From assembly GCF_022647885.1 (NCBI RefSeq), contig NZ_JALCLM010000001.1, forward strand, positions 1,364,001 to 1,428,000: a stretch of DNA of 64,000 nt, given 5' to 3'. The position numbers were made by a program, and so were the translations under genes. The stretch is from Bifidobacterium sp. (GTDB lineage Bacteria > Actinomycetota > Actinomycetes > Actinomycetales > Bifidobacteriaceae). Of the stretch, positions 17,211 through 28,182 are shown one piece after another; positions within the stretch are counted from its first letter, which is position 1, and each line of letters begins with the position of its first letter. The notes below the pieces were generated by a model, which was not told the DNA's origin, did no database searches, and saw nothing but the letters and a program-made list of their open reading frames with translations.

Positions 17211-19340
17211 TTAGCGCTTTCTACGCTTTTCTCTGATGTTTACAGATATCTGAATCGGAGTACCTTCAAAGCCAAATTCTTCGCGAAGTGACCGTTCAAT
17301 AAATCGGCGATAACCGTGCTCCAAAAATCCCGTAGCAAATATAACGAAACGTGGAGGGCGATTTGACGCTTGAGTGGCAAAAAGAATGCGAGGTTGCTTG
17401 CCGCCGCGAAGTGGATGGGGATGAGCCGCTTGAATCTTGCCAAGGAAGGCATTGAGTTTACCTGTAGGAATACGTTTGTCCCAAGACTGCAGAGCGGTTT
17501 CCATCGAGGCGAGCAGTCGATTGGTATGCCAGCCTGTTTTTGCTGAAAGATTGATACGTTGTGCCCAGGTTACACGTTCAAATTCGGTTTCCCATAGACG
17601 CTCAAGGCGTTGTCGTCCGAAGTCATCAAGAAGATCCCATTTGTTGAAAATCAGAACAATCGCACGACCTGCATCGACGGCCTGACTCATGACTTTCAAG
17701 TCTTGATCGGATATTGGTTGTGATGAGTCAAACAGGACAAGAGCAAGTTCGGAACGTTCTATTGCTGCTTGCGTGCGTAGACTTGAATAATAGTCAGCAC
17801 CAGAAACTTTGTGCATTCGACGTTTAATGCCCGCGGTGTCGACAAAGAGCCAGTCCTCCCCTGCTATATCAATTACCTCATCCACCGGATCACGAGTGGT
17901 TCCTGCCAATTCGTTGACAACAGAGCGCTCTTCGTGAGCCAATTGATTCAACAGAGAGGATTTTCCCACATTAGGTCGTCCAACTAATGCCACTCGGCGA
18001 AGACCCGTAGGGGTCAAAAATCCAGAAGTAGCTTCAGCAGAAGAAAGACATGATATAGCAGCATCAAGCAATTCTCCGATACCACGACCATGCATTGCTG
18101 AAACTGCATATGGCTCACCCATACCGAGCTTCCAGAACTCTGCAGCCATGTATTCGCCGGAGCTGTCATCAACCTTATTAACAGCCAACAATACAGGTTT
18201 CCCAGAGGCTCTGAGCATGCGTACTATGCGTTCATCACTGGCAGTCAGCCCAACTTGTCCATCGACGACCAGTACCACAGCATCAGCAAGTCTCACTGCT
18301 ACTTGAGCCTGAGAAGCGATTGCGGATTCAATGCCCTCCACATCTGATTCCCAGCCACCGGTGTCGACTAAACGAAAATCGTGGCCAGACCATTCGGCAT
18401 CATACCCCACACGATCACGCGTTACTCCAGGAGTATCCTCAACTACTGCAGCTCTACGCCCAAGAATTCTATTAACCAATGTTGATTTACCGACATTCGG
18501 TCTACCAACAATTGCTAATACACCAACTTGCTGAGCACGTCGGGTATCTTCACTTGATGCACTGCCGTCAGATTCAAGCAATGAGCGATCTTCTGCCTCA
18601 AGTTCATAGCCTTCGAGATTTGCTGCATATTCCTCGTAGGACTTCTTCTCGATAGCATCTTCGACCAGTGTGATGAGTGCTTGTAACGTTTGCTCGGCGT
18701 TCAGATTGGAATTATCGACGGTTGTGACACCCTCTGCTGCGGTAAGAAAACTGGTTACCTTCGAATCAGCTTCATCGCGTGCCTGAACATCATCCTCTCC
18801 AATACCTTCCGTGGTCTGGCCTGCTCTCCTTGCAGCACGAATGTCTTCGCGAGCGGTTAGCAATACGCGTACATCAGCATCAGGGGCAACAACAGTGGTG
18901 ATGTCACGCCCTTCGGCAACGATGCCCTCTCCCCCTGAATAAGAATCTTCGCCTGATTCGCTGGCTATATAGGCACGTTGAGCGGCTATGAGCACATTGC
19001 GAACCGGTATGATGCTAGAAACTACAGAGACATGCGAAGAAACCTCTTGGCTTCGGATTTCCTCTGTGATATCCCTTCCATCGGCAAGTACAGTGGGATT
19101 ATCAGGGTTGACACCAATATCGAAATGACCTTCAGTAAAGAAGTTTCCGACAGTTTCTGTTATTAATTGTTCATTAACATCTTCGGCATCAAGATCAAGA
19201 TTTTGATCTAAACACCACCAAGTGCATGCACGATACATAGCACCGGTGTCTAGATATGCAAATCCAAAACGTTTGGCCAAGGCTTTTGAAACGGTTGATT
19301 TCCCGACTCCAGCAGGGCCATCAATAGCAACAGTAATCAT
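17211..19340 (-). CDS. cmk-der: Cytidylate kinase fused to GTPase Der
   Basis: A 709-residue bifunctional protein. Residues 1-235 are cytidylate kinase (P-loop GPAGVGKST at 8-16, DTGAMYRA at 31-38, AEGRDITTV near 142-150), which phosphorylates CMP/dCMP. After an acidic linker (about 235-270), residues 271-709 are Der/EngA with two tandem GTPase domains (P-loops GRPNVGKST at 279-287 and GRPNVGKSS at 454-462, NKVD and NKWD specificity motifs) and a C-terminal KH-like domain, needed for 50S ribosome assembly. The fusion is characteristic of bifidobacteria. Its ATG overlaps the stop of the upstream pseudouridine synthase gene by four bases (ATGA), so translation is coupled. Confidence 0.95.
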   Translation of the reverse strand: MITVAIDGPAGVGKSTVSKALAKRFGFAYLDTGAMYRACTWWCLDQNLDLDAEDVNEQLITETVGNFFTEGHFDIGVNPDNPTVLADGRDITEEIRSQEVSSHVSVVSSIIPVRNVLIAAQRAYIASESGEDSYSGGEGIVAEGRDITTVVAPDADVRVLLTAREDIRAARRAGQTTEGIGEDDVQARDEADSKVTSFLTAAEGVTTVDNSNLNAEQTLQALITLVEDAIEKKSYEEYAANLEGYELEAEDRSLLESDGSASSEDTRRAQQVGVLAIVGRPNVGKSTLVNRILGRRAAVVEDTPGVTRDRVGYDAEWSGHDFRLVDTGGWESDVEGIESAIASQAQVAVRLADAVVLVVDGQVGLTASDERIVRMLRASGKPVLLAVNKVDDSSGEYMAAEFWKLGMGEPYAVSAMHGRGIGELLDAAISCLSSAEATSGFLTPTGLRRVALVGRPNVGKSSLLNQLAHEERSVVNELAGTTRDPVDEVIDIAGEDWLFVDTAGIKRRMHKVSGADYYSSLRTQAAIERSELALVLFDSSQPISDQDLKVMSQAVDAGRAIVLIFNKWDLLDDFGRQRLERLWETEFERVTWAQRINLSAKTGWHTNRLLASMETALQSWDKRIPTGKLNAFLGKIQAAHPHPLRGGKQPRILFATQASNRPPRFVIFATGFLEHGYRRFIERSLREEFGFEGTPIQISVNIREKRRKR

Positions 19341-20110
19341 AGCCCAACCTCCTTTTCGAGAGATTTCACCTCGGTGGAAGACAGCACTCTAAATGAACCC
19401 GGTTTGACATCGCCGAGTTTAATTGGTCCAATTTGTGTACGCACTAATCTGGTAACAGGGAAACCAATGGCACCAAAGATTCTGCGGACAATACGGTTTT
19501 TACCTGAATGCAGCACAACCTTCACGATGGTGTGTTCGCGGCTTTGGTCGATTATGGCGCAGTGATCTAAGGAAATTTGACCGTCATCCAAACGCACGCC
19601 TTGTGTGACCAGTCTGCGACACACGTTACCGCCAATTTTCCCTTCAAGTGTGGCGATATACGTTTTCGCAACTTCATACCGAGGATGCATTACATGTTGT
19701 GATAACTCACCATCGTCGGTCATCAGAATAAGACCCTCAGAGTCATAGTCCAGGCGACCCATGTGGAATACGCGTTCGTATTTGTCACCGATGATGTCTC
19801 GTAAAGTGAAACGACCCTTTGGATCGTCCATCGTTGAGAGCACTTTCTTAGGCTTGTTCAAAGCGAGGGTGATGTGACGGTTATTGATATGTATACGTGA
19901 ACCGTCGACTCGGATTTTTTGACTAGTAGGATCCACACGTGATCCCAGTTCAGTAACTAACTCACCGTCGACTTCGACACGACCTTCGGTGATGATTTGT
20001 TCGCATTTGCGTCGTGATCCGAAGCCCGCTTGGGCTAGGACTTTCTGCAAGCGAATAGCATTTGCTGAATCTTCATGCGCCTTAGTAGCGCGGGAATATG
20101 AATGAGGCAT
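19337..20110 (-). CDS. rluB: rRNA pseudouridine synthase, RluB/RsuA family
   Basis: A 257-residue protein with an N-terminal S4 RNA-binding domain ([19 protein letters not shown], then [10 protein letters not shown]) and a RluB/E/F-type catalytic domain containing the Asp motif in [19 protein letters not shown]. It is expected to convert a 23S rRNA uridine to pseudouridine. I place the start at ATG 20110, preceded by GGGAGA; a longer frame to 20257 would run into the divergent aquaporin promoter. Coupling to cmk-der by an ATGA overlap ties it to ribosome maturation together with Der. Confidence 0.9.
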   Translation of the reverse strand: MPHSYSRATKAHEDSANAIRLQKVLAQAGFGSRRKCEQIITEGRVEVDGELVTELGSRVDPTSQKIRVDGSRIHINNRHITLALNKPKKVLSTMDDPKGRFTLRDIIGDKYERVFHMGRLDYDSEGLILMTDDGELSQHVMHPRYEVAKTYIATLEGKIGGNVCRRLVTQGVRLDDGQISLDHCAIIDQSREHTIVKVVLHSGKNRIVRRIFGAIGFPVTRLVRTQIGPIKLGDVKPGSFRVLSSTEVKSLEKEVGL

Positions 20111-20255
20111 CGTTCTCCCAACGTGGCCGTATACAGCTTGTATTAAATGTTGTCTGGTAACACTAGACTCGTTCATAGTACAGCATGACCTTCGACTGGT
20201 ACTATGACAATCGTTCACGGGCTTAACCCCATCACGTAAATAAAGGAACGTGTAC

Positions 20256-21278
20256 ATGACAGGTAATCAAACCTCCAATACCAAGGTGTCAAAAGCAATT
20301 TTTACTCCACAAATGGTGATTCGAGTTTGCGCAGAACTAGCGGGAACTTTTCTCGTAACCTTCGCCCTCTATATTGTGGGCACATTAGGCCAAGTACTTT
20401 ACGGTGCAAGCGTGCTATTTGTAGCACTGGCCACCGGACTTGCCTATGCAGCAGGAAGTGCACTTTTTGGGCGTATTTCTGGAGCACATTTTAACCCTGC
20501 TGTCACCATCGCAGCAGTATTCACCGGCAAGCTCGGCTGGCTTGAAGGTATTTTCTACTTGATTGCTCAGGTACTTGGAGCTATTGCATCCGCAGCTATT
20601 GTGGTTGGATTCCTTCCCACATCAACCACAGTAACATCGTCAATGTGGTTGACCTCTGCAGTTAATGGTTTTGAAAAGGGCTCTGTTTCAAACAGCATGC
20701 TCTCCCAGGCAGGCATTACTTTCAGTGTAACCATGGCAATTATCCTCGAGATAATCGCTGGTCTGATTGTTGTAGGTGCTGTAGTCACCACACTAAATAA
20801 TCATGGTGGTGCTGATAAGCGGCACGTACTGTACTCCGGCATCGCATACGGTATTGCCGCAGCGATAACGTTCCCAATTACTGGAGCCGGACTGAATCCA
20901 GCACGTTCAACAGGTATTGCTATCTTTGCTCAAAACAAGGGCTTGTCACAGGAACCACTGCAACAGCTGTGGGTATTTTGGATCTGCCCAATATTAGCAG
21001 CGGCTATTGTGGCTTTGGTACTTATTCTCACCAATATGGTCAAGGCGTCTGTAGCATCTAGCACTATTGCTTCAGCAGAGGATGACGAAGACGCTGACGA
21101 TGTCATAGCTGACGAGATTGTCTATACCTCTGAAACACCTGAATATGCATCTGACGACAATGCCGTAGAGGATTCGACTGATGATGTTGCAGCTGATGTA
21201 TCAGCTAATGTTGCTGACGACGTGGATTCAGAGCAGCAAGCGAATGCTGAAGTAAGTAACGAGGAGACCAAGGCCTAA
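20256..21278 (+). CDS. MIP-family channel (aquaporin / glycerol facilitator)
   Basis: A 340-residue membrane channel with six predicted helices and both half-helix motifs: SGAHFNPAVT (first NPA) and GAGLNPARSTG (second NPA). The residue after the second NPA is Arg, as in the selectivity filter of the family. Start ATG 20256 follows AAAGGA with good spacing; a GTG at 20250 is the longer option. The last 70 or so residues are an unusual cytoplasmic tail very rich in Asp, Glu, Ala and Val. The 3' end overlaps the 3' end of the minus-strand DUF3017 gene by 51 bases. Water versus glycerol selectivity is not decided. Confidence 0.92.
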   Translation: MTGNQTSNTKVSKAIFTPQMVIRVCAELAGTFLVTFALYIVGTLGQVLYGASVLFVALATGLAYAAGSALFGRISGAHFNPAVTIAAVFTGKLGWLEGIFYLIAQVLGAIASAAIVVGFLPTSTTVTSSMWLTSAVNGFEKGSVSNSMLSQAGITFSVTMAIILEIIAGLIVVGAVVTTLNNHGGADKRHVLYSGIAYGIAAAITFPITGAGLNPARSTGIAIFAQNKGLSQEPLQQLWVFWICPILAAAIVALVLILTNMVKASVASSTIASAEDDEDADDVIADEIVYTSETPEYASDDNAVEDSTDDVAADVSANVADDVDSEQQANAEVSNEETKA

Positions 21279-21548
21279 GGCGAGGCCGATAAAAGAATCG
21301 AACGCGACTGATCGAACCTTCCAAGGGCTGCGTTCGCGCAGTATCAATCGCAATAATGCTGAGATAATGGCTGCGGCGGAGATTATTCCCGTCGCAGCCA
21401 TTTGATATCCAAGCCAAGCAATAATTGCGCTAACCACAACTGATATGGCTATTGCCCACTCAAATGCTGGATTACCCTCACGGCTTTCGGACACAAAAGG
21501 ATGATTTGGTTCAGCGTCATGGTGCTTGTCAAATTCCTGACTGTCCAT
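21228..21548 (-). CDS. DUF3017 membrane protein
   Basis: A 106-residue protein with a hydrophilic N-terminus and three hydrophobic segments (WAIAISVVVSAIIAWLGYQM, TGIISAAAIISALLRLIL and SFIGLALGLGLLVTYF). This fits DUF3017, an actinobacterial family commonly found near purH or folD. ATG 21548 is preceded by AAGGGAG; a GTG at 21599 would begin inside the terminator hairpin of purH. The gene follows purH on the same strand. Its last 17 codons lie antisense to the acidic tail of the aquaporin gene. Function unknown. Confidence 0.78.
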   Translation of the reverse strand: MDSQEFDKHHDAEPNHPFVSESREGNPAFEWAIAISVVVSAIIAWLGYQMAATGIISAAAIISALLRLILRERSPWKVRSVAFDSFIGLALGLGLLVTYFSIRLLL

Positions 21549-21599
21549 TGAAGGAAACTCCCTTAAAAGAATGTCTGCATCGTCTATAGCAGAGAACAC

Positions 21600-21652
21600 T
21601 TATACCTGTAGAGGGATCGTACCTTACAATCTCGGTCCCTCTACAGGTATAA
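21600..21652 (-). terminator. Hairpin after purH
   Basis: Arms 21600-21616 and 21636-21652 are exact 17-bp complements with a 19-base loop, beginning 53 bases past the purH stop codon. It could separate purH from the DUF3017 gene or attenuate between them. Confidence 0.7.
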
Positions 21653-21705
21653 ATGCTATGAGTTTTGGTATGTACTCAGGCACGAAGTGCTATTACCACG
21701 AAAAT

Positions 21706-23313
21706 TTAATGGAAGAAGTGACGGGTTCCAGTGACATACATGGTGACGCCAGCTTTCGCTGCCGCCTCGAACACTGCTTCATCTCTGATTGAACCCCCAG
21801 GCTGTACCACAGCTTGTACGCCAGCATCTGCGAGTATTTCCATACCATCTGGGAATGGGAAGAAAGCATCAGAAGCTGCCACCGAACCCTGTGTGCGGTT
21901 GATGCCATCAGCAAGTGTATTAGCTCTGGTAACAGCTAAATGGCTTGAATCAACCCTATTAACCTGTCCCATACCTATGCCGACTGTTGCGCCATCATGT
22001 GCAATCAGAATAGCGTTTGATTTAACAGATCGTACTGCTTTCCACGCAAATTGAAGATCCTTCAGTAACGTTGCATCTGCCGCCTGGCCTGCAACGAGTT
22101 TCCAAGTGTCAGGGTTGTCGCCTGGTGCATCAATACTGTCTTGGCTCTGGATGAGTAGTCCACCATCAATCTGTCGCATCTGAAGAGGGGCAACTGGTCG
22201 TTGAGGCACACGAAGAATTCTGAGATTCTTTTTCGTTTGCAGCAAGCTCAGAGCTTCATCATCATAAGAAGGCGCAACAATAACCTCCGTAAAAATTGGT
22301 TTGACTTGCTGAGCCATTTCTAGAGTGACGGCAGAGTTTGATGCAATCACACCACCGTAAGCGCTCATAGGATCACAAGCGTGTGCTTTTCGGTGTGCTT
22401 GTGCAGCGTCAGCTCCGATTGCAAGACCGCATGGATTGGAATGCTTTACCACTGCTACAGCAGGTGTATCGCTGAAATCCCAGACACTGCGCCATGCTGC
22501 ATCTGCATCAACGAAATTGTTATAGCTCATCGCTTTCCCACCGAGTTGCTCTGCATGAGCAAATCCAGTGCGATTAAGAGGATCGAGATATAGTGCAGCT
22601 TGCTGATGCGGGTTTTCCCCATAGCGCAGTTCGTGTGACAGATCCCAAGTCCTAGTCATTTCTTCAGGGAAAGCTGCACTGTCTTCACGGTCTCTGTTAA
22701 GGCTTTCCGGCTTTGCCCAGTTATCAGACGTCCATTGTGAAATCGTGGCATCGTATGCTGCGGTGTGAGCGAAGGCTTTAGCTGCTAACCAGCGACGTTC
22801 ATCCAGGTCAAAACCTTCTCCACTTTCAATGCGTTGTGCTACTAAGTCATAATCTTTGGGATCAGTGATGACTGCTACAGAAGCATGATTTTTGGCGGCA
22901 CCACGAACCATCGAAGGGCCACCAATATCAATTTTCTCAATAATTTCTGCATCCTGTGCGCCAGATCGCACGGTATCTGCAAATGGGTAAAGATTTACCA
23001 CCACAAGGTCAAAAGCTTCAATGCCGAGGTTCTTCAGCTGTGATACATGCTCCTCATTGGTCATATCAGCAAGGATTCCGGCGTGAATATGAGGGTCAAG
23101 TGTTTTAACTCTTCCATCCAAACTTTCTGGAAAACCAGTTACCTGTTCAACAGGCGTGACGTTTACTCCGAGTTTGTGCAAGATTTTGGCTGTAGATCCT
23201 GTCGAGACTACTTCGGTACCTGCTGAAATAAAGGCTTGTGCTAAACGGTCAATGCCTTCCTTATGAAATACGGAAACAAGTGCTCTGGTAATCGGACGTT
23301 TGGTGCTTGGCAT
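21706..23313 (-). CDS. purH: Bifunctional AICAR formyltransferase/IMP cyclohydrolase
   Basis: Catalyses the last two steps of purine synthesis to IMP. Of 535 residues, the N-terminal third is the MGS-like cyclohydrolase ([48 protein letters not shown] in parts). The C-terminal part is the transformylase, with [11 protein letters not shown] carrying the catalytic Lys-His pair and a closing [17 protein letters not shown] precedes the ATG, which shares one base with the stop codon of the DUF6350 gene (TAATG). purN, found between these genes in some actinobacteria, is absent here. Confidence 0.97.
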   Translation of the reverse strand: MPSTKRPITRALVSVFHKEGIDRLAQAFISAGTEVVSTGSTAKILHKLGVNVTPVEQVTGFPESLDGRVKTLDPHIHAGILADMTNEEHVSQLKNLGIEAFDLVVVNLYPFADTVRSGAQDAEIIEKIDIGGPSMVRGAAKNHASVAVITDPKDYDLVAQRIESGEGFDLDERRWLAAKAFAHTAAYDATISQWTSDNWAKPESLNRDREDSAAFPEEMTRTWDLSHELRYGENPHQQAALYLDPLNRTGFAHAEQLGGKAMSYNNFVDADAAWRSVWDFSDTPAVAVVKHSNPCGLAIGADAAQAHRKAHACDPMSAYGGVIASNSAVTLEMAQQVKPIFTEVIVAPSYDDEALSLLQTKKNLRILRVPQRPVAPLQMRQIDGGLLIQSQDSIDAPGDNPDTWKLVAGQAADATLLKDLQFAWKAVRSVKSNAILIAHDGATVGIGMGQVNRVDSSHLAVTRANTLADGINRTQGSVAASDAFFPFPDGMEILADAGVQAVVQPGGSIRDEAVFEAAAKAGVTMYVTGTRHFFH

Positions 23314-24806
23314 TACTGTTCCTCCTTGGAGTGCGGATTGGAGTCGGTGGGGAGATTGAATGCTTCTGTCCCGTGTTGCTTTCCCGAAGTTCCACTAATC
23401 ACACGTCCTTGCTGCTGACGCTTGCTGGCGGTACTTTCGGAAGTGTTGTTATCGTGGACTTCATTGTCCATTCCATGAACATTCTCATCGTGGTCGTGCT
23501 GCATGCTGGCATTGTCATCTAGTTCATCTTGGCTGAGGTCAGTGAGCGAATGCGATATGTCTGCACGATTATTAATCTCTTCAAGGAACCATTTCAGTCC
23601 GAAACGTGCACAGAAGAGCAAGAGCACAAGAACCCAAGAGATAGCCAATCCCAGTGCAATTGAATGTACAAGGGTGCTGGTGGTTTGTGCTACATCTACA
23701 CCTACATGGGCAAGTTTGTTTGAGCCAAGTGCTCCGTTAGATAGTGAAAAAGCTGTTGCAGAACTCAGAGCAGTAAATATTGACACCAAACAGAACGATA
23801 ATGCTGGATACAGAAAGGTTTTGAGGGTATCAATAGACAACAAGGAAGAGTGTTGTTTCGCGGATTGTTGTAATACTCTGAATCCTTTTGGATGTAGTAG
23901 TACCAGCATTCCAAGAATGAATGCAATTACTGTCGGGACAGATACGCATAGCAGCCGCATAAGATCGTCCTCAAGCGCCGACGGTAACAAGCCGAAAGCT
24001 GGTACAGGAGGCAAATCTGTGGATTGACCAGACCACAAGGAGAATTGTGCAGAACTGCCTATGGAAAAACCTGCACCGGACAGCCAGGAAATAGCCCATA
24101 AGCATATATTTGGCAACCAAGCCAAAGTCGCCAGCGTAGTCATGATTCGTGACCCTGAGCCCATGTTATTCACTGAGAAAAGAGTTCCCATAGTGCTGGC
24201 ATTAAGCACAATCCACACGATTACTGTTGCGGTGCCACAAATCAACAGCACAACCATGGCGCTGAGCCATACTCTCAGTGAAAGCCAAATAGATGACCTC
24301 AGAGTTTTAGAAAACGTATGTTGAAATTGCTCCAGTTTAGATGCAGTAAATTCGTCTCGCGGCAGCAGAGCCCAAAGATATCCAAATGAAAATACCACAG
24401 CAATACAGGTGAGTTGTAAACCAAGAGGTAATAACAGCGTGTAACTGGATGCATGGAGTACCACGGCAAACAGGGACAGCCATATAACTAGTCCTGACAA
24501 GAACCCAAACCAACTGCTGCCGATTTTAACGGCAAGAGCACGTATGAGCAATACAAGGGAAACACTTAACGACAAAGGAATCAAGGTAATGAGAAAGGAT
24601 CCCGAAGTAAAACCAATCCCCTGAGACAACAACACTACAGCGCTGGTCATCCCGAGAGACAGCGACGAGAGCGAGCCGCCCTCCTCCATCGAGATAACCA
24701 GCAACATCAAGGAAATAAAGCATCCGAGTGCAACCGCATATATGACAACCGCGAGGACGGCTACATAAATGCCCTTGAAACAGGATTGGATGCGTTCATT
24801 CATCAC
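23313..24806 (-). CDS. DUF6350 polytopic membrane protein
   Basis: A 497-residue protein with roughly ten hydrophobic segments and a hydrophilic C-terminal tail of about 90 residues rich in Asp, His and Ser. It matches the actinobacterial DUF6350 family, which sits between sucD and purH/purN in many genomes. It overlaps sucD by four bases at its start and purH by one base at its end, so the five genes from sucC on are translationally linked. Function unknown; a transport role is possible but not shown. Confidence 0.82.
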   Translation of the reverse strand: MMNERIQSCFKGIYVAVLAVVIYAVALGCFISLMLLVISMEEGGSLSSLSLGMTSAVVLLSQGIGFTSGSFLITLIPLSLSVSLVLLIRALAVKIGSSWFGFLSGLVIWLSLFAVVLHASSYTLLLPLGLQLTCIAVVFSFGYLWALLPRDEFTASKLEQFQHTFSKTLRSSIWLSLRVWLSAMVVLLICGTATVIVWIVLNASTMGTLFSVNNMGSGSRIMTTLATLAWLPNICLWAISWLSGAGFSIGSSAQFSLWSGQSTDLPPVPAFGLLPSALEDDLMRLLCVSVPTVIAFILGMLVLLHPKGFRVLQQSAKQHSSLLSIDTLKTFLYPALSFCLVSIFTALSSATAFSLSNGALGSNKLAHVGVDVAQTTSTLVHSIALGLAISWVLVLLLFCARFGLKWFLEEINNRADISHSLTDLSQDELDDNASMQHDHDENVHGMDNEVHDNNTSESTASKRQQQGRVISGTSGKQHGTEAFNLPTDSNPHSKEEQ

Positions 24807-25723
24807 TGACCGGCACCCGCCAGTACCTCGCGCATTATTTCGGCAGTTTGGCCAGGCGTTTTCCCAACCCGTATGCCAACAGCTTCAAGTGCTTCCTGCT
24901 TGGCTTGAGCAGTTCCTTTGCCTCCAGAAACTATTGCTCCTGCGTGTCCCATTTGGCGTCCTTCAGGAGCGGTAAAACCAGCGATGTAGGCGACTATAGG
25001 CTTGGTCATGTGCTGATGTGCCCACTGTGCTGCCTCTTGCTCGGCATCTCCACCAATTTCACCGATAAGTATGCAAGCCTTAGTATTGTCATCTGATTCG
25101 AATGCCTGGAGGGCTTCTAATAGCGTAGTGCCTACAATCGGATCGCCGCCGACGCCCAAGCATGCGGTGAAGCCTATATCCGCAAGCTCCCCCATTAACT
25201 GATATGTAAGCGTTCCTGATTTTGAGACCAAACCTAATGGTCCACTAGTCACAATGCCATCAGGAATAATACCCAAATTCGTGCCCTTGACATCATCATT
25301 GTTAGGCAAAGTAATCAAGCCAGGGCAATTAGGACCAATAATTGTGCAGCCTTGTTCCTGTGCAAGAGCGACGCAGTATGCAGTATCAGATACGGGGATG
25401 CCTTCGGTGATGACCACAATGAGCTCAATATGTGCTTCAATCGCCTCGACTATTGCTGCCTTGGCAAAACGAGGAGGAACGAAAATAACACTGGCACTTG
25501 CTCCTGTAGCATCCTTAGCTATCTGACAATTAGCGAAAACAGGAATGTCGATTGTGTGTCCTTGAGCATCATCGAAGCTAACACTCGTATCTGCTTTACG
25601 CGGGTTGACCCCTCCTACGATGTCAGTTCCTGCTGCCAGCATTCTTGCTGTATGTGTCATTCCCTGATGACCAGTCATACCTTGCACAATGACTTTTGCC
25701 TGTGGATTGATGAACAAGGTCAT
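24803..25723 (-). CDS. sucD: Succinyl-CoA synthetase alpha subunit
   Basis: Alpha subunit of the enzyme interconverting succinyl-CoA and succinate with nucleotide phosphorylation. The 306-residue protein has the CoA-binding Rossmann domain ([20 protein letters not shown] at the start) and the phosphorylated His in [15 protein letters not shown] near residue 255. It shares one base with the sucC stop (TGATG). Bifidobacteria have an incomplete TCA cycle, so the enzyme probably serves succinyl-CoA supply or succinate formation rather than respiration (inference). Confidence 0.96.
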   Translation of the reverse strand: MTLFINPQAKVIVQGMTGHQGMTHTARMLAAGTDIVGGVNPRKADTSVSFDDAQGHTIDIPVFANCQIAKDATGASASVIFVPPRFAKAAIVEAIEAHIELIVVITEGIPVSDTAYCVALAQEQGCTIIGPNCPGLITLPNNDDVKGTNLGIIPDGIVTSGPLGLVSKSGTLTYQLMGELADIGFTACLGVGGDPIVGTTLLEALQAFESDDNTKACILIGEIGGDAEQEAAQWAHQHMTKPIVAYIAGFTAPEGRQMGHAGAIVSGGKGTAQAKQEALEAVGIRVGKTPGQTAEIMREVLAGAGQ

Positions 25724-26970
25724 CAGCGACCCTCCTGTGAAGTTTCTACGGATACTGAACGCTCAGGGAGCACACCAAGAGAAACAGCACTCAACTGGGA
25801 TGCAAGGGATGCAGCAAGTTGTGCAGCGTCTTCCATCGTTGGAGCTACATGTAATCGTGGGTTATGTGCTGCGTCGATGGTGGCTAGACCTTCGGCCGCG
25901 GCATTGCCGTCAAAACGTATCACAATGGCTTTTGCTGAATTGATGGTTTTCAAAGCTTCAAGAATACCTTCGGCTACAACGTCACATCGCGTGATACCGC
26001 CGTAGATGTTAACTAATACGGAAGCAACTTGAGGGTCAGAGAGAACAATCGATAGGCTTCTGCTCATCACTTCTGCTGTAGCACCACCACCAATGTCGAG
26101 GAAGTTTGCAGGTTTAATACCTGTTCCCTGCTCCTCGCCAGCTCCAGAAACTGCATCCAGTGAACTCATTACCAGTCCTGCGCCGTTGCCTATGACGCCA
26201 ACTTCTCCATTGAGATGGACGTAGTGCAATCCGTGTTCTCTGGCTTGCTGTTCATAAGGATCAGTTTGAACGGGGTCTGCGAAACGAATCCAACCATTAT
26301 GGCGGAAGGCTGCATTGTCATCTAACGAGATTTTGGCATCCAGCGCGGATAATGATTTTGAAGCCTCATCGTCGGGGTCTCCTACTTTTGCAAGCGGATT
26401 AATCTCAACCAGAGTGGCATCGTTTTCTTTAAAAACGCGCCACATATTGAGTAGAATATTGGCCGCCTGATGCACATCAGCATGATAGAAGCCTATGCTT
26501 TTTGCCATTTCAGTAGCTGCAGCAAGATCGAAATCCTCAAGTGCCCCTATATGCAGTCTTTTGACTGCTTCTGGATGCTGTTTAGCAATTGTTTCTACCT
26601 CTGTGCCACCGTGTGCTGTGGCTAAAACATCGAAATCCCTTGAGGCACGGTCGACTGATATAGAAACGTAATACTCATGCAAGATGTTCTTGGCTTCTGT
26701 GACAAGAACGCCACTACATTTATGTCCGTGTATGCTCATGGGCAAAATTTGCTCTGAAGTGAGAATGGCGTCATCTCTGTTCGCAGCGAGTTTAATCCCC
26801 CCAGCCTGCCCGCGATGACCGGTTTTTACCTGTGCCTTAATCACACAGGGGTAACCAATCTCATCAGCCGCGGCAGCTACTTCATGTGAGTTCTGCGCAA
26901 ATATTGCACGCGGAACTGCGATCCCCTGCTCCTCCAATAATTCTCGAGCCTGGTATTCATACAAATCCAT
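25723..26970 (-). CDS. sucC: Succinyl-CoA synthetase beta subunit
   Basis: Beta subunit, 415 residues, containing an ATP-grasp nucleotide-binding domain ([17 protein letters not shown], then [20 protein letters not shown]) and a C-terminal flavodoxin-like domain ([21 protein letters not shown]) that contacts the alpha subunit. It is the first gene of the sucC-sucD-DUF6350-purH series. A weak inverted repeat (AAGCTCT at 27004 with AGAGCTT at 27031) separates it from apt. Confidence 0.96.
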   Translation of the reverse strand: MDLYEYQARELLEEQGIAVPRAIFAQNSHEVAAAADEIGYPCVIKAQVKTGHRGQAGGIKLAANRDDAILTSEQILPMSIHGHKCSGVLVTEAKNILHEYYVSISVDRASRDFDVLATAHGGTEVETIAKQHPEAVKRLHIGALEDFDLAAATEMAKSIGFYHADVHQAANILLNMWRVFKENDATLVEINPLAKVGDPDDEASKSLSALDAKISLDDNAAFRHNGWIRFADPVQTDPYEQQAREHGLHYVHLNGEVGVIGNGAGLVMSSLDAVSGAGEEQGTGIKPANFLDIGGGATAEVMSRSLSIVLSDPQVASVLVNIYGGITRCDVVAEGILEALKTINSAKAIVIRFDGNAAAEGLATIDAAHNPRLHVAPTMEDAAQLAASLASQLSAVSLGVLPERSVSVETSQEGR

Positions 26971-27047
26971 GGTGTGTCCTTTATAACCCCTGTGTTCGTT
27001 TACAAGCTCTCTCTTGCTTCATAACCCTCAAGAGCTTTCAAAAACCA

Positions 27048-27638
27048 CTACGCTGGCATGGAAAATAGTGAACTGACTGGACGATGTTCCAAAGCATCGC
27101 GACCATCTAGTCCTTCCAACTCCATGACAAAACTGTACCCAACAACATTAGCGCCGGCCGCTTCAATCAGATTTGCAGCAGCATGCGCTGAACCTCCTGT
27201 GGCAATGAGATCGTCGATGATCAATACTCTTTCGCCTTGATTACACGCATGCTCTTCTATTTCTACACACGCGGAACCATATTCCAAAGCATAAGTCTCG
27301 CGAAGAGTTTTTGGGGGTAATTTTCCCGCTTTGCGGACTGCAATAAAACTTTTACCTAAAGCGTGGGCTACTACAGGTCCCAAGAGGAATCCCCTAGCCT
27401 CAAGTCCGGCGACGGCATCAATTTCATCCGCAGATACAGGTAAGGCATCAATCATTGCTGTAATGAGCAGTGAAAAACCACGAGTATCAGCCAGTATCGG
27501 CATGAAATCTCTAAACAGTATTCCTTCTTTCGGAAAATCGCGTGTGCTCCTAAAGAGAGAAATAATGTAATCGATATCGTCCGTCTGCAATGACTTCACT
27601 GATGTGATGTCACCTGCTGTAATGTCGGACTTGGACAT
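27048..27638 (-). CDS. apt: Adenine phosphoribosyltransferase
   Basis: Salvages adenine to AMP using PRPP. The 196-residue protein has FRDFMPILADTRGF, the AGLEARGFLLG purine-binding loop, RKAGKLPPKT, and the PRPP motif RVLIIDDLIATGGSA. AAGGAA about eight bases upstream supports ATG 27638 over the longer frame to 27662. It lies 39 bases after yajC. In Mycobacterium secD and secF separate yajC and apt; both are missing from this position. Confidence 0.95.
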   Translation of the reverse strand: MSKSDITAGDITSVKSLQTDDIDYIISLFRSTRDFPKEGILFRDFMPILADTRGFSLLITAMIDALPVSADEIDAVAGLEARGFLLGPVVAHALGKSFIAVRKAGKLPPKTLRETYALEYGSACVEIEEHACNQGERVLIIDDLIATGGSAHAAANLIEAAGANVVGYSFVMELEGLDGRDALEHRPVSSLFSMPA

Positions 27639-27677
27639 GGGTATATTCCTTGGTGTTGGCATTATGAGACAGCTGAA

Positions 27678-28106
27678 TTATTTAGAGGCAGATGGTTGAT
27701 CTGCACTTGTTTCATCAACCACAGGTTGAACATCAATGGGCTCTTGAGCCGATGCGCTCTGTGTTGGCAACTGTGCTTGCTCTGTTTCTTCGGAAGGCAC
27801 TAGAGGATTTCCTTCTTCGTCAACTTCGTCATCTGAAACATAAGCTGGGACGACTGGTGGCTCAGTAATGGCTTGGATACGCCAACGTGACTGGGTGCCT
27901 TCAGAATCGATAACAATCTGATCTTTGTCTAGATCTACCGACACCACAGTGCCGATTAGACCAGAGAATGTAGCAACAAGTGTCCCTGGCTGCAAAGACT
28001 GACGAAAATCCTGTACTTTGCTTTGTTGCTGTTTAGATTTGCGTGATTGCCACCACATCAATGCAACCATGAACACAATGACAACAATCATAAAACCATA
28101 TTCCAT
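27678..28106 (-). CDS. yajC: Preprotein translocase accessory subunit YajC
   Basis: A 142-residue protein: one N-terminal membrane helix (GFMIVVIVFMVALMWW, residues 4-19), a basic stretch (SRKSKQQQSK), the conserved YajC core (LQPGTLVATFSGLIGTVVSV) and a long acidic, Gln/Ser-rich C-terminal tail. ATG 28106 has AAGGAG eight bases upstream; the longer frame overlaps ruvB. YajC normally associates with SecDF-SecYEG, but no secD or secF follows in this window. Confidence 0.9.
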   Translation of the reverse strand: MEYGFMIVVIVFMVALMWWQSRKSKQQQSKVQDFRQSLQPGTLVATFSGLIGTVVSVDLDKDQIVIDSEGTQSRWRIQAITEPPVVPAYVSDDEVDEEGNPLVPSEETEQAQLPTQSASAQEPIDVQPVVDETSADQPSASK

Positions 28107-28182
28107 TGGCTTACTCCTTAGTATCGGGGGGGCGTCGGAGGCGCAGAAGAGTGAAGAGTTCAACACGTCCAAAGCCTTGATT

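Noticed and set aside
27004-27037. Terminator between sucC and apt
   Set aside because: Only a 7-bp stem with a long loop and no T run; noted under sucC but too weak to list.
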